DNA of 64,000 nucleotides from Pezicula radicicola (Eukaryota > Ascomycota > Leotiomycetes > Helotiales > Dermateaceae): the NCBI GenBank assembly GCA_003008705.1, contig PDUO01000027.1, positions 624,425 to 688,424 on the forward strand, read 5' to 3'. Numbering within the stretch: position 1 is the stretch's first letter; the number at the start of each line of letters is the position of its first letter. Shown piece by piece: positions 35,771-47,911 of this stretch. The translations under genes and the position numbers were made by a program. The notes below the pieces were generated by a model, which saw only the letters and a program-made list of their open reading frames with translations, made no database searches and was not told where the DNA came from.

Positions 35771-37598
35771 CTACAAAATATACCTGAATCCCTTATTGTC
35801 TATCTCAGTCATATCAAGCATACCCTTCTCAATAGCTTGACGTTCTTCCTCCTCACTTAATTCCCCTCGCGCCGCAACATCAGCATCTCTCTTCTTGTTC
35901 GAGCTCCACATGTAGAAGTATAAAACTACTACCATTGCAAGCTTGACACTGTAGCCGACAAGCATTGCAATGTATGCACTATGGTAACCGGCTATAGAGT
36001 TAGGTCAGTTAGGTGTTTGGAAAGTGGAATTTGATGGAGGAACTTACGAGCCTCGCTTACAATGAAGGTCTGTGGGCCGATGCTAATGACTTGTTAGATA
36101 TTGTACAAGTTGGGTCCGAGAGGAGAACTCACATATTACCGACGCAATAACCAGTAAAGAGCACAGCACCAGTAAGTTGCTTCTTGGTATAGCCTGCGAC
36201 GTTCGAAGATACCATTGTCAAACTCATGCTAAATCCAAGACCTTGAAAGTAGCAAAGCCAAAGGGCTACAAGACGACCCCACTACTCCTTGTTAGTTTAC
36301 TCCACATAACACAGAAATGCGAGGATGGCAAATGTACCTTATTATCGTCAGGAAGTCCAACCAAAAGACCTGCGCCAAGAATACAGACAGTATTGGCAAA
36401 GATCATGGTTATACAACGACTATTGGGCCACTTGGTGCAAACGAATCCTCCAGACAACAATGCAATAGCCTGCACAGCACCACCTGGAATCTGCATGTAT
36501 TGGGTTCCTAAAGTATCGAATCCAAAAGTTCCAATGATGATACTCGTGAAGCTCGTTAGTGCTGAATTTGGGACCTGTGCTCCTGTAGCCATAACAAACA
36601 AAATCCAAGTCTTTGGGTCACGTAGAGTTTGCCAGGCTTGGTAAGTCTGGAAGTGGTGGTTTTTGACTCCCTGCCTATTACGCGAGACTCGATGGACTGC
36701 AATTTCTCGCTCCCGGGGAGTGAGAAATTTAGCTGTCGACGGCAAATCCGGCAGGACAAAGAGAGAAACGACACCCCAAGCAATTGAAATTGAGCCAAAG
36801 ATAATAAAGACGTATTGCCACTTCTGTAGCCCGGTATTGATGTGTCCAACAGCGTATCCGATGAGCCCACCAAACATAGTCGCAATACCGTTTGTGCAAT
36901 AATAGATTTCTAATCGAAGGGGCTGCTCGGCAGATGTATACCACATGGCTGCAAGTGAGCAATATTAGCAAAATGCGAGGCTTTGGAGAGGATATGGGGA
37001 CAAGAACATACACATAATAAGAACAAACCCCGGATTTACAGTCGCCTCGAGACAGCCGAGCAGGAATCGATTTACCGCAATACCTGCGAACGAAGTGCAT
37101 GCTGGTGTACATATCAGGACAGTTCCCCATCCTATGGTCACAAGAGATAAGAAGCGGCCAATAGGAAATCGTTGCAGGAAGTATCCGGATGGGAACTGGA
37201 AAATAAGATAGCCAAAGTAGAAGATGGTCGCTAAAAAAAACGGCAAGTCAGAGAACTGTCTTTTGGTGAATTATCAGGGGGGGAGTACCTAGCCACGAAT
37301 AGTCCTGCCCTTTCAGATGTGTCCCCTTCTGCAATCCGTAGACACTAGAAAAGTTGATGGAGTTCTTGTCGAGATACTGAAGCATGTATGTTACGAAAAG
37401 AATAGGCACAATCCGGTAATCTATCTTTCGCAGCACTCTCTTGAGCTCTGCTGGGTCGGCGTCCAGCTCTCTCGCGTGCTGGTAGACCTCATAGCTATCG
37501 TCGACGTACTTCGCAACCCCAGGTGGAATATCTGATGCAACTGTAGCTGGCACATCTGGGCTCGAAACAGTTGGCTTTTCTAGATCTGTGGAAGTCAT
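35771..37598 (-). CDS. MFS anion:cation symporter (Dal5/Soa1-like)
   Basis: Six exons (37598-37289, 37230-37012, 36948-36338, 36281-36133, 36082-36048, 35991-35771) join in phase to 514 residues, one as short as 35 nt. The layout is that of the fungal ACS family. A cytosolic N-terminus with RVLRKIDYRIVPILFVTYML is followed by LDKNSINFSSVYGLQK after TM1. The second exon has FQFPSGYFLQRFPIGRFL, and the third starts MWYTSAEQPLRLEIYYCTNG. Members carry allantoate, nicotinate, biotin precursors or, for yeast Soa1, sulfonates and other oxyanions. Uptake of an organic sulfonate is a reasonable inference because the sulfonate-type monooxygenase is two genes away. The sequence alone does not set the substrate. 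Confidence 0.88.
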
Positions 37599-40500
37599 AT
37601 TGAAAGTATGTCTAGACTTCGTGCTTAAGAGACGCAATGGGCAAGACAATGTTTTCAAAAAGAAAAAGGAAAGAAAAAAAAAAGGCCAAAATATGTAAAT
37701 AGCACTACCCACGGGATGACGAAGCAGGCGGGTATATTTCATATGCTCGTAGTAATAAACTACCTACCTTGTAGAAAATCATAGCTGCCCGCCTGTAGAG
37801 AACCACTGAGGAACCACTTAGAGAAGCATTGGCAGGACCACTTGGCCGGTCGGTGTCTTTTCTGGTGGCCACCAACCAGAGCCATATTATTTGCACTTTT
37901 ATTGGCACGCAATAACCAGAAGTTGCTCTGTCTCCGGAGTCTTTCTCTTGAAGTCGCTGCCATCGCTTCCCGGACCATCACTGGAGCGGGGTGATGTTCA
38001 GGGCCTTTTGCCATTTTTGGCGATCACGACATTTTGGTACATCTGTCGCCATCCCGACTTGATGTTTTGTGGATTGTTGACAACGTCCGACGGTTGCCGA
38101 CATCCACATCTTGCATTCGAGTCAGCTAAGTATTCGCGCAGGCTTCAAAAGGATGGAATATTAATAATATTGTTATGACATGATACTGGAAAAGCCGGGC
38201 AAAGAAAGAGGAGCAGAGGATGATGATGATGATGAGAAAGAGGTGGAAGCGAGCAGATGCAGAATGAATGCAGATGTCGAGGCGGCGGGCGCGTCGGAGA
38301 TTATCTACACGTGATCGGGTGGCTAGCGTGTTGTGGGGTAGCCTGGCCTGGAATTAAATTGATAATCAAAGTGAGGCGCAACGAGACTCGTTCGAACATC
38401 AACACTGCACTGCACCTGCTCTCATCAAATCATTAGAGACAAACACACCGTACGCGAGTGGACCGGCCATGAATACATACAAATTCCTCAACGATGGATA
38501 GTCGTGGGCAGAACTCGACACGATCTTTCTGCGGGTATTTCAGAAACCGGACGGGGAGGCTCCCAGCGCAAAGCAGAGAGGTTGAAGGGCCTTGAGCGAA
38601 CCCGGAAACACCCATGGAACGTACTGCAAAGGTCGCTTCGAATAGCGAATAATTAGAAATGAGCACAAAAGGTTATTGGAAGAAATCCTGCTCTTATATC
38701 ATGGACGAATGAGGTGTAGAGGATCGTGTCGAGGCCCTTAGGTTTGAGGGAAGAAGAAATGAGGAAAAGACGGCGAGGATGACAACGGGCACAACGTGAA
38801 CAACGAATTTGAAGATGCACGAGGTCTCATCTCCGAAACCTTCTTTACAACTACTCTCCAGGCCAAACATCCAGCGTAGAACTATCGATGGTGTGACAAA
38901 AGTACAGTGATGGGGTCATTGAGCTTGGATCCGACTGTCAATAAACTTCGTGATTACTTTTAATGGATTCTACTGACGGAAGAAACCAAGATAAAGGGCA
39001 ATTCCAGTGGCGCCACGTTGGGATACTGTATATTCACTGATACCAAATGGGTGCGGGGAAATCGTGGGCAAGCATGAATGAGGCGTTTATGAACATGCTA
39101 GCTGCTGGGAACGGCATGGCTGGTGAGAAAACCAACTAGAAGTTGGGAGCACCGAAAACCATAGGAGCAATGTGGGCCAAATAATCCCAGAGAGAAACAT
39201 TCTTTTGCGGCTGCCATACTTCTGTATACCTTTGGAAGTCACACGATATACTCCGTACTCCTGATCGCCTCGCCTCACCGACTCAGCCTTCGGATCCTTC
39301 GCACACCTCGAAGCTTGTCATTCTTCGCCGAGGACCCTAACTCCCCGTGCTCCCTAACTCCCCGGGTTTCCCAGACCTGTCAACTCTGTACGGACATCCT
39401 GAGCGTCAAACGGTTTCAGACAGCATTATGATCGACCTTGGATCGACGACTTACAGTTCGGAAAATTCCGTAGTTTAAAGAGCCGTCCACATACACCACC
39501 CCACCACGTACATCATCTTCAGGGTGCGATACGAAATATGCGATGTATTACTGTATTGGGAAGCTGTTGGCAATCTTGCATGGGTTTGGAGCATTTCTCG
39601 AAGGATCCTAATCGACCGCGACCTGAGCCTTGCAACTTCTTAAGTGGCGAATGGCCAATTACGAATTGCGAATTACGAATTTTCAATTCCTTCTCGATGA
39701 AGAACATCATTCGTCAACAAGTGATCTTATTCTCGACATGGGATCTGGGTACTACAATTTCCAACCAAACGTAGCGAGTTGACACTTGTAGTGTAAAGAA
39801 GTAACATAGGTGCTGAAGTCGCTGATCTACCTCAGTGTCTATCAGTACTTGTGAAAACTAGCCTTCAGTTTCCACGAGTAACAATCCTTAAGGTTAAAAG
39901 GCCTGTCTTTTACCTCGACGCGTACCACTCCAGCTTATTATTGGCATGAAAGTGTATACCTACCCCACAATTATCCTGGACCGTCTCATTCTAGAATAGG
40001 AATCGTTGATGTTTAAAAGAAGCAGAAAATCCGATTGAAGCTTACTTAAGCGGCGAAAGAGTAATGCTTCTATCATGGCTCGCGTGGGAGATGCCGAGCG
40101 CTTGTTTAGCAAAGTCCCCCGTCTCCAGCCTGTCAAAGCACCTCATTCAATTGAGTATCACAATTCGAAGACTAGTCAAGTTGTACTGTAGGTCTCCAGC
40201 CTGTGTAGAATGTTCGTAAAAGTACGACCCTCGCGCAGCTTCGGCTTCCTGCGTCAAACAGCAAACGAAGCTCAAGGGGGATTCTTTATCATGTGACTCT
40301 GCATGGTGATTTGCACGAACCCTTCCCCACAAGTTTCAACTGGTTCGTTCTGATCTTTGATGTATTTGGAACAGCCTTGTCCTTGCGCATCAACATCTTG
40401 GCTTGTTCTTGATTCCGAAAGCGGGTCTGGTCTCGCTGCGAGTAGTACTCAAGGTTGCGTTTATCGTCATGTTTTAGTTTCAAATTTGTACGAATTTATA

Positions 40501-41702
40501 CAGTTCGCGCAACAACAAATTCAACCAAGACAGATGGGTCAGGGCCGTCTACTTCGATCGACCATAACGTGTGAAAGAAGCTTGGCGTTTGCCAGTTGAA
40601 GATCACCTAGCTTCTGACAAGTATTGGAGAAGCTTGGAGCCAACCCTTGGGGCAGATGTTATGGGTCTTGAAACTCCAAGTGCAACTGTCTGCAACCTTA
40701 TCTCTGGTAACTCAGGTTTAGGAGACCGATTTGCATTCAATTCCCAAGCACAACCCTTGCATGAATTCGTAGGTGTTCGATCTTTCGGGTGTAGTCTGTG
40801 CTTGCAGGCCTTCAGCTCCCGTCGCTAGCACGCAGTAGACAACTATCAGATTAATTTCTTGCAATGTCAGTTTCTTGATTCTCAGTTGTTACCAGAAGGG
40901 AGGTTCACGCAACCATATGGTACCGGTTCCCTTTTTGGGCCGGTCGGTTCCCTCCGAATCACCTCAGATCAGATGGCTTTGGCGAATGCGAATTCCGAGT
41001 TCGTCTTACCAGACGCACCAGAAACTTGCCCGTGCAAAATGGGACCGACGAGGGCTAGAGTACAGTGAGGCTTCCAGTGAAGGCTTACAGTGAGGATGTA
41101 CTGGACGCGGGGAATCATTTTCCTATCGGGGTTCGTCGTCACATAACATCCGCAAGACATACAGTATCAAAGGCAACGTCATTATTGAGTGTGATGCCAT
41201 GTACCCAGGGTCGATTACGGGCAGCATTAAATCTATTTTTCTACCACTATGGGGAAAACCCGGTTCTCGCATCCACACAACTTCATCACGTATGGTGGGA
41301 AAGTAATGCGGTATGAATCCGTAACCCCCATACCGGTACTTTTCGTACCTGTCCCAAATAATGCACAAACAATGTTTCTTACCGTATCTTGCAGTCACTG
41401 TATGGAGGTACATTGTACGAATGCGGCGAGTACGAGGCGGGCCCCCCCTGTGACAATTTTCCCACTTACTGGGCAGAATTTTAAGGTTCAGATGGAGTTG
41501 ATACTCCAGCCTCGTTTCAGACAGGGGATGCTGAGTCTACCAATGCAGCGCCACACTAACATCTTGGAAGCCATCTGTACTAAATGCCTTCACGTCGCAA
41601 TCATTTTGGACGATGAGATCAGGACCTAGAACTTGAGCGACTGGATCCCGACAGTCTTTCATCCTCGCAACCTCCTCACCACCCAAACGACCAATTTTCG
41701 CC
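37599..41702. other. Long intergenic region, no supported gene
   Basis: About 4.1 kb upstream of both the MFS symporter and the sulfate permease. Short ORFs throughout have no recognisable content. There is a GAT trinucleotide run at 38218-38235, a duplicated CCCTAACTCCCCG motif near 39337-39365, and repeats of CGAATTRCGAATT near 39655-39685. It may hold long 5' leaders and regulatory sequence for two divergent transporter genes. Confidence 0.5.
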
Positions 41703-43984
41703 ATGGGTAAAATTGGCGACAAAATCGCGGGTATCAAACAGGGAATTGTTACGGACGCGAACTTCAACCGTGCTGGGCGTGGTATTGTTCGCGGTGCGAA
41801 GGCTCTACCATCAGCATCAGGGAGATATCTTATTCAAAAGGTGCCAATTGTGCAATGGATTCCCAAGTACGCTCCACAATGGATTGTCAACGACTTCATA
41901 GCGGGTGTGACGGTTGGAATAGTTCTCATCCCACAAGCACTTGCATTTTCGTTGGCCGCAGGAGGTGCACCACTATCAGTCGGCCTGGTCTCGACCCTTT
42001 TGCCCCCAGTGATATATGTCTTTATGGGCACAACCAAAGGTATATATATATATATATATTAATGTCCTTTTACATTCAGCAATAAACATTTACTAAACCC
42101 CCTCTTACTAGACATTAGCACTGGGCCTACTGGAACCTCGGCTTTCGCGACGAGCTCAATCGTTGCACTTCTGGCCGAAAATAAAGTGCCGGCCATCATT
42201 ACAGTCCCGACGGTAGCCTTCACTACAGGCATTCTCTCTCTCATATTTGGATCGCTTAAGCTTGGGTTCCTTTTGGACTTTCTTTCTATTCCCGTTCTTA
42301 ATGGCTTCATGATGGGTCAAGCTTTGGTGGCTCTCTTCCAACAGATTCCCCTAATCTTAGGTGAACAGGGCGTCAGTCCATCCTTCACACAAGGATCAAT
42401 GCAAGTCGCTACGAAAATTCTAACCTCACAACCACTCACAATAGCCATTGGGTTCCCCGCTGTGGCATTCCTTCTTCTGTTGCAATTTCTTGGCAAGAAA
42501 TTCGGCCCTAGATTCGCCTTGGTCCGGGTCATCGCAAACGTGAGGAGTCTAGTTATCCTTGTTGCTTTCACAGCAATCAGCTTTTTTGTCAACAAAGACC
42601 TTGAGAAGCCTGTCTGGGCCATCATTGGAGACGTTCCTAAGATCACCATCAGGCCTTCCGCTCCTCTTGCTGCGCTGGTCGGACCTCTCATTGCTCTCTC
42701 TATTCCAGTTTTCCTTTCTGCAGCTCTTGAACATCTCGCATTGGCAAGGGCATTCGGCCGTATGAATGGATACGAGATCGATGCTAGTCAGGAATTGGTT
42801 TATCTTGGAGTGGCCAACATGGTCAATGGAGTTATGGGCGGTATGCCAGTTGGAGGCAACATTCAGCGATCAGCAGTCAACAATGCATCTGGAGTCAAGA
42901 CACCACTGGCTGGTCTGTTCACGTCAGTTCCTTTATTCCATATCCCAGTACTACCACTAACTCATGACACAGTTCCTTGTTCTTGTTGCTTGCCATTACT
43001 CAATTAACCACTGTCTTGGCCTTCATGCCCACGGCTACCCTCGCAGCAGTCCTACTCGTAGCGATCCTCGAAGTCAATCCCCCTCAAGCTATCATCGGCA
43101 AATACTGGAAGATGTCCTTTGCGGAATTCATTGCCACTATCATCTCCTTCAACTTCGCCCTTGTCGCAACTTCCGAAATTGGTGTGGCCGCTGCGGTTGT
43201 CTATAGCATTCTCTACACCCTCTTCCGTATTATGTTCTCGCATCCCAAACCCGTCACGAAGGCCGACCTTGAAAACACTTATGGAAAGGATCCTTCCCCT
43301 CTCTTACAACCCAACCACATCCCCTTAGGTACACAAATCATGACCCTATCTCAACACCTCATGTTCCTCAATGCCTATCGCATGAAGCGAAGCATCATGA
43401 ACCAAGTTCAAACCCACTTCAGCGGCGTCCCCAACGAGCGGAAGAACAGCAACAGGGTCTGGAGCGACCTCCGCGAAAAGGAAATCCTCCGCATGCGCCG
43501 TAAAGCCGATGTTATGACCCCAACTCGATTCATCCCCCAGCTCCACTGTCTCATCCTCGATTTCACACATACAACCTACATCGACGTATCCGGTATAACC
43601 ATGCTCGAAGAATTAAAATCCGAACTCCACGCATGGGCGGGCGATGATTTCGAACTCCGATTCGTCGGTCTCTGTCCAGATGTAATAACACGTTTCAAGC
43701 GTAGCATGTGGCAACTTGTAGATTGCGATACTGCTATCCAAGGAGTTACGAAAGATATGGATATTTATTTCGAGTTGCTTAAACCTGCTATTGAGGCTAT
43801 GCCAAGACGGATTAAGGAGGATGAGGAGTTGGATTTTGGTTTAAGTAAACCGCTTACGCACAATAGTATGGTTGGTAGTTATGATGAGTATGAAAAGTAT
43901 GATATGCAGGACGGAGGGCAGCCGGTTATCAGTACTAGTGTTTATACTAGGAATGGGAGGGTGTATAATCGGAATAGTGAGTGA
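41703..43984 (+). CDS. SulP-family sulfate permease with STAS domain
   Basis: Three exons (41703-42039, 42112-42922, 42973-43984) join in phase to 719 residues. The first membrane segments show IVLIPQALAFSLAAGGAPLS and ISTGPTGTSAFATSSIVALL, classic SLC26/SulP features. PVFLSAALEHLALARAFGR, VYLGVANMVNGVMGGMPVGG and AFMPTATLAAVLLVAILEVN follow. The C-terminal STAS domain runs from about residue 520 (HCLILDFTHTTYIDVSGITM). The tail is acidic and Tyr-rich. It is expected to be a plasma-membrane proton/sulfate symporter, or a closely related anion transporter. Intron 1 begins with a (TA)n run directly after its GT donor. The gene is divergent from the Dal5/Soa1-like symporter across 4.1 kb and extends the sulfur theme of the region. 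Confidence 0.92.
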
Positions 43985-45346
43985 GTGAGTGAGTGGATGG
44001 GTTGGTGGGTTGTGGCTTCGATCTTAGAGTTTAGAGTCTAGGGTTTTATATCTTGATATAGACGTCTTGAAGACGTGTTTCTGTATTTGTTATGGGTTTC
44101 TTTTGTTTTTCAGGGAGGCGGCGTGGGTTGTGGTGGGCTGGTGGGCTGGTGGGCTGGGAAAATAGCTGGCTAAGGACCGGTGGTTTGGGTTGTCATGAAT
44201 AGATTTATGGTTGCGATATGCTGGATTGCATACTTTCTTTGTATTTTGTTTCTTTTCTGAAATTGTTCTTGAGCGATTATTACATGGCATAATATGATAT
44301 GGGCATTGATTCGGGATTGAATTGAACCACCGTTCAATAGGGATTAAATGAGAGGTGGTGGGACGGGGGAGGTTGTATTGGGATGGGATTGGGATTTGAA
44401 CAAAACTGGACTGAACTGGACTGGACTGCTAGACGGTTTTCAGCTTAATGTTAGTTATGAAATGGATATGGTAATAATTAAGAGATTGGTTTGGTATGGG
44501 GTGTTACTTTGTGTGTGTATGTGTGTGGTTGTTGGTTGGTCGGGTTAGTTGAAGGGTTGTGGATGGTTTTGAATATGGTGATGGGTTTTTGTTTTGGAAG
44601 GGAGGGGACGGTGTCGGAGTTGTAGGTAGGTATGTTTTATTTAATTACAAATAGAGTATTCTCAATAAAAGTACCTACCAAAATACGTCTTATTTATACT
44701 GCAATTGCCAGACACGTTACTGGTAGGTACTCGCTTGTCAGATCCACCCCCTTTTAAACCCTAATGCGTAAGCGAGGAAGCGACTCACCGAAGTCAGGCT
44801 ATCGAAGATGGTAGGCACCCATCCTCCTCTTCAGGCTATACTCTTAGTCCTTTGGCTATCTCATGACTAGCGATTCAAATCAATTACTCGCACTCCAAAT
44901 TAATAGCTTCTCGACTTAACTCCATCTATCACGATGCAAAATCGATTGCGGGGTAATGGATGTCCAGTGCACCTTTTTAGCCGGCGGATCCAGAAATTCA
45001 GGGTCTTGATTTCCGTCATATAAACAAGATCTACCGGGTACTATACCTAGTTTAAGGACAAGGCACTTTAAACCCTATAGCTTGTAGACTTGCGCAAACT
45101 CATTCGTGGGTTTTCTAGATGTCAGTCAAGATTAATCCGGCAACTTAAAATTGTTGCGAGCGCTGTGCACAGTGAGTGGTAAAGTGATGCGGAAGATCTC
45201 TAAATGATCATTCCTTCACTTTCGACCGATCCATATCTATGGGATATAACATGCTTCCAAGGCACAAGGGTTTGAATTTATCTACCGGTAGCTTCTAGCG
45301 ATAAACCAGTCGATATTTGGTGGTTTGTTTTGCTATCATAGTCAAA
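43985..45346. other. Intergenic with short G/T-rich repeats
   Basis: Just after the permease stop lie GAGT repeats, and three perfect 8-bp units GTGGGCTG lie at 44133-44156. ACTGGACT repeats occur near 44405-44430. There are no coding features. The last 200 bases are the promoter of the GH28 gene. Confidence 0.55.
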
Positions 45347-46591
45347 ATGAAGTTTCTCATCTCACAAGTCTTTATCTCATCCCTACTTTATATCTTTGCA
45401 AAGGCTGCTCCCTCTCCCTCTCTCGTTGAACACCTTCCAGATACAGTAGCGCTAGCAAAGCGAGCAACTTGCACAGCAACGTCAGCACAAGACAGCAGCA
45501 CAGACGATGTACCCGCAATCGAAGCAGCGATCGTGTCCTGCGGAAACGGAGGAACAATCGTAATCTCAGCCGGAATCACCTACTCGATTCTCTCAACACT
45601 TTCCTTCACAGGCTGCGTAGGCTGCACAATCAACATCGAAGGAACACTCAAAGCCTCCGATGATCTCGATTACTGGGAAGGCAAAACAGCAATCCTCTAT
45701 ATGTCCGGCATTAAAGGAGCAACAATTCAATCCGTAACAGGTACAGGAGTAATTGATGGAAACGGCCAAGCAGCCTACGATTACTTCGCAACAAACAGCA
45801 GTTACGCACGTCCAACACTCCATTATATAACCGGCTCATCCTCAAACATCAACATCAAGAATCTCCAAGTCAAAAACCCACCAAATGTATTCTTTAGCGT
45901 TACGGGAGCCTCAACAAACATCAAATATGCCAGTTTAACAATGACAGCTAAATCGAAATCAAGTGCTGCACCTAAGAATACAGATGGCTTTGATATCGGT
46001 TCAAGTACTTATGTTACTTTAAACGATATCACGGTCTCTAATCAAGATGATTGTGTTGCGTTTAAACCCGGTGCTAATTATGTTACCGTCGATACGATAT
46101 CCTGTACCGGATCCCACGGTCTCTCAGTTGGATCCTTAGGAAAAAGCGCCGGTGCTACAGATACAGTTAAAAACATCTATGTCACATCTGCAACAATGAT
46201 AGATTCCACAAAAGCAGTTGGGATCAAACTTTATCCCGGTGGTTCCTCTCATGGTACTGCCGTCGTTAGTAATGTAACATGGGACGGAGTCACAGTTACG
46301 AATTGTGATTATGCTGCTCAGATTCAAAGTTGTTATGGAGAGGAGACGGATTATTGTACTAGTTATCCTAGTACGGCGTCCGTTACTGATACTTATTTTA
46401 AGAACTTTCAGGGTACTACTAGTACTAAGTATGAACCTGTTATTGCTAATTTGGATTGTTCGAGTCAGGGTACTTGTGAGGTTTTCTTTGAGGATTGGAG
46501 TGTTAAGCCACCTAGTGGGTCGGCGGAGTTTTTGTGTGCTAATGTTGATGATGGGGCGGGGATTACTTGTACTAGTGGTGCTTCGGGGTAG
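45347..46591 (+). CDS. Secreted glycoside hydrolase family 28 pectinase (exo-PG or xylogalacturonan hydrolase type)
   Basis: A single exon of 414 codons from the ATG at 45347. It has a signal peptide (KFLISQVFISSLLYIFAKA) and a pro-segment ending in a dibasic KR at residues 38-39. The mature right-handed beta-helix shows NTDGFDIG (211-218) and QDDCVAFKPG (233 on). GSHGLSVGSLG carries the helix His at 257. The RIK motif of endopolygalacturonases is GIK here (292-294), so the substrate-binding Arg is replaced by Gly. D213, D234, D235, H257 and K294 are kept. GIK-type GH28 proteins fall, to my knowledge, with exo-acting or xylogalacturonan-directed enzymes, but this subclass call is tentative. 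Outside the cell it would cleave pectin backbone. The absence of introns contrasts with most neighbours. Confidence 0.88.
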   Translation: MKFLISQVFISSLLYIFAKAAPSPSLVEHLPDTVALAKRATCTATSAQDSSTDDVPAIEAAIVSCGNGGTIVISAGITYSILSTLSFTGCVGCTINIEGTLKASDDLDYWEGKTAILYMSGIKGATIQSVTGTGVIDGNGQAAYDYFATNSSYARPTLHYITGSSSNINIKNLQVKNPPNVFFSVTGASTNIKYASLTMTAKSKSSAAPKNTDGFDIGSSTYVTLNDITVSNQDDCVAFKPGANYVTVDTISCTGSHGLSVGSLGKSAGATDTVKNIYVTSATMIDSTKAVGIKLYPGGSSHGTAVVSNVTWDGVTVTNCDYAAQIQSCYGEETDYCTSYPSTASVTDTYFKNFQGTTSTKYEPVIANLDCSSQGTCEVFFEDWSVKPPSGSAEFLCANVDDGAGITCTSGASG

Positions 46592-47108
46592 TTGGGATAG
46601 TTGGGGCAGTTGGTTTTGGATGAGAGAGGTGTTAGTGGTATTTGTTCGGGTGTTAGTGTTGGGTTTTAGGGCGTTGGATTGCTTTGTGATGGAGAGGGAG
46701 ACTTTATTGAATGGACTCCTGTGTAACTTCCTTGACTTCAACAATGATACTAGAACTGAAATGATGCTGATAACCGACTTGCTTTAGAGAACTCGCATAA
46801 CTCCTGTATAGATATTGTACCTGACTAAATATCGATACTTAACTGTGTTGTATAATGGCATATCGACGTGAGCCGTATTATGTCATGTTGAAAAAAGTCT
46901 GAATCCGGCGAGTCCCTTAGACGCGTATTGTAATTTAGCTTAATATCGAGGCTCACGCTTGAGTTCGGTTTTATATAAAACACGCAGTTGTTGAAGGGAA
47001 AGTGCTAAAAGTCTTAGGATTTTACCTAGATGTTACATTGTGAAATTTAAAATATGTTGAAATATGTCGGCTATTAGCGAAGGGTAAGGTTTTTCTAAGA
47101 GTACAATG
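46592..47108. other. Intergenic, no supported gene
   Basis: This is the 3' flank of the GH28 gene, becoming AT-rich. Frames that overlap the GH28 gene here are shadows. Confidence 0.5.
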
Positions 47109-47289
47109 TATCCCTTCCCTTGTATATTAGCCAACACTCAGGCCACAGGGACGTACATTAAGTTATCGTTCAACAAAGTAGTTTTAACTAATAAACTTCT
47201 TGTGTTTGCCTTCGAGATGCGTTAAGCGGTGGTAGACGAGCAGAGTATCAAATCCTTAGTCGAGTGGCTAATATACAAGGGAAGGGATA
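47109..47289. mobile_element. Short inverted-repeat element (MITE-like) with TA ends
   Basis: The ends are perfect 25-bp inverted repeats including the terminal TA: TATCCCTTCCCTTGTATATT on the left (47109-47133) and its exact complement at 47265-47289. If the outermost TA is a target duplication, the element is about 177 bp with 23-bp termini, as for Tc1/mariner-derived MITEs. It has no coding capacity. Confidence 0.8.
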
Positions 47290-47300
47290 ATTAAAACTAT

Positions 47301-47425
47301 AGTTATAGTTAAAGCTAATAATAAGGGGTAAAGTTATTTCAATTTAATTGACTTTAGTAGGTAAGACACTATTAAACCTTACCCTTTAACTAGGTTCTAC
47401 TAAAATAATAACTTTAACTATAACT
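47301..47425. repeat. AT-rich fold-back element
   Basis: AGTTATAGTTAAAG at 47301-47314 is exactly complementary to CTTTAACTATAACT at 47412-47425. A second imperfect pair lies inside (GGGGTAAAGTT and ACCTTACCCTTTAAC). It lies twelve bases from the MITE-like element and may be another small element. Confidence 0.6.
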
Positions 47426-47584
47426 TCCGGGGTAATCTAGGTACTAAACCTTCGAAGTGAGTAGTCTATAGTATTATTAGAAAATGGTTTAGAGTTACGG
47501 AAAGCAACCTTTGTTGTTTAGAAACTTAAGTAGTGCCCGGTTTTACTTATCTAGAGTAAATATTAATTATAGCCTATACTCGTA

Positions 47585-47658
47585 CTAAGGGTGAATAAAC
47601 GTTAATTATTAGGTAATAACCTAAATTTACGTTAAATTTAACGTTTATTCATCCTTAG
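47585..47658. repeat. Compact 74-bp hairpin element
   Basis: CTAAGGGTGAATAAACGTTA on the left pairs with TAACGTTTATTCATCCTTAG on the right, a 21-bp stem with one mismatch around a roughly 32-base loop. Its ends, CTAAGG and CCTTAG, are sharply defined, suggesting a tiny MITE. Confidence 0.7.
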
Positions 47659-47749
47659 GAAGAGTTGCAATTGAGAGACCCTACTATGGAATACATATAT
47701 CTTATAGATACCAGCTGGAAATAGAGTTAGTTACTCTCACGTGACTTTA

Positions 47750-47911
47750 CAAACAACCTTTTATGCACGCTCACGTGCCTCTGCGACCTTTTGTGCAAGA
47801 CAACGTGACCGATATAATTAATTCATCCCGACACAATTAACTCAATTGCCTTGGACGTCACCGTTTAATTCAATTGGCTGGGAGACACAATTAATTGAAT
47901 TGCCTTAGGCG
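47750..47911. repeat. Degenerate tandem repeats
   Basis: GACACAATTAACTCAATTGC at 47830 recurs at 47884 as GACACAATTAATTGAATTGC. Each copy is about 28 bp with four mismatches, and a weaker related stretch lies between. Upstream, ACCTTTTATGCACGCTCACG recurs as ACCTTTTGTGCAAGACAACG. Confidence 0.55.

Noticed and set aside
46136..46787. Long ORFs on both strands over the 3' end of the GH28 gene
   Set aside because: They overlap the GH28 coding sequence and have Ser/Thr/Asn or Leu/Val-rich compositions typical of shadow frames.
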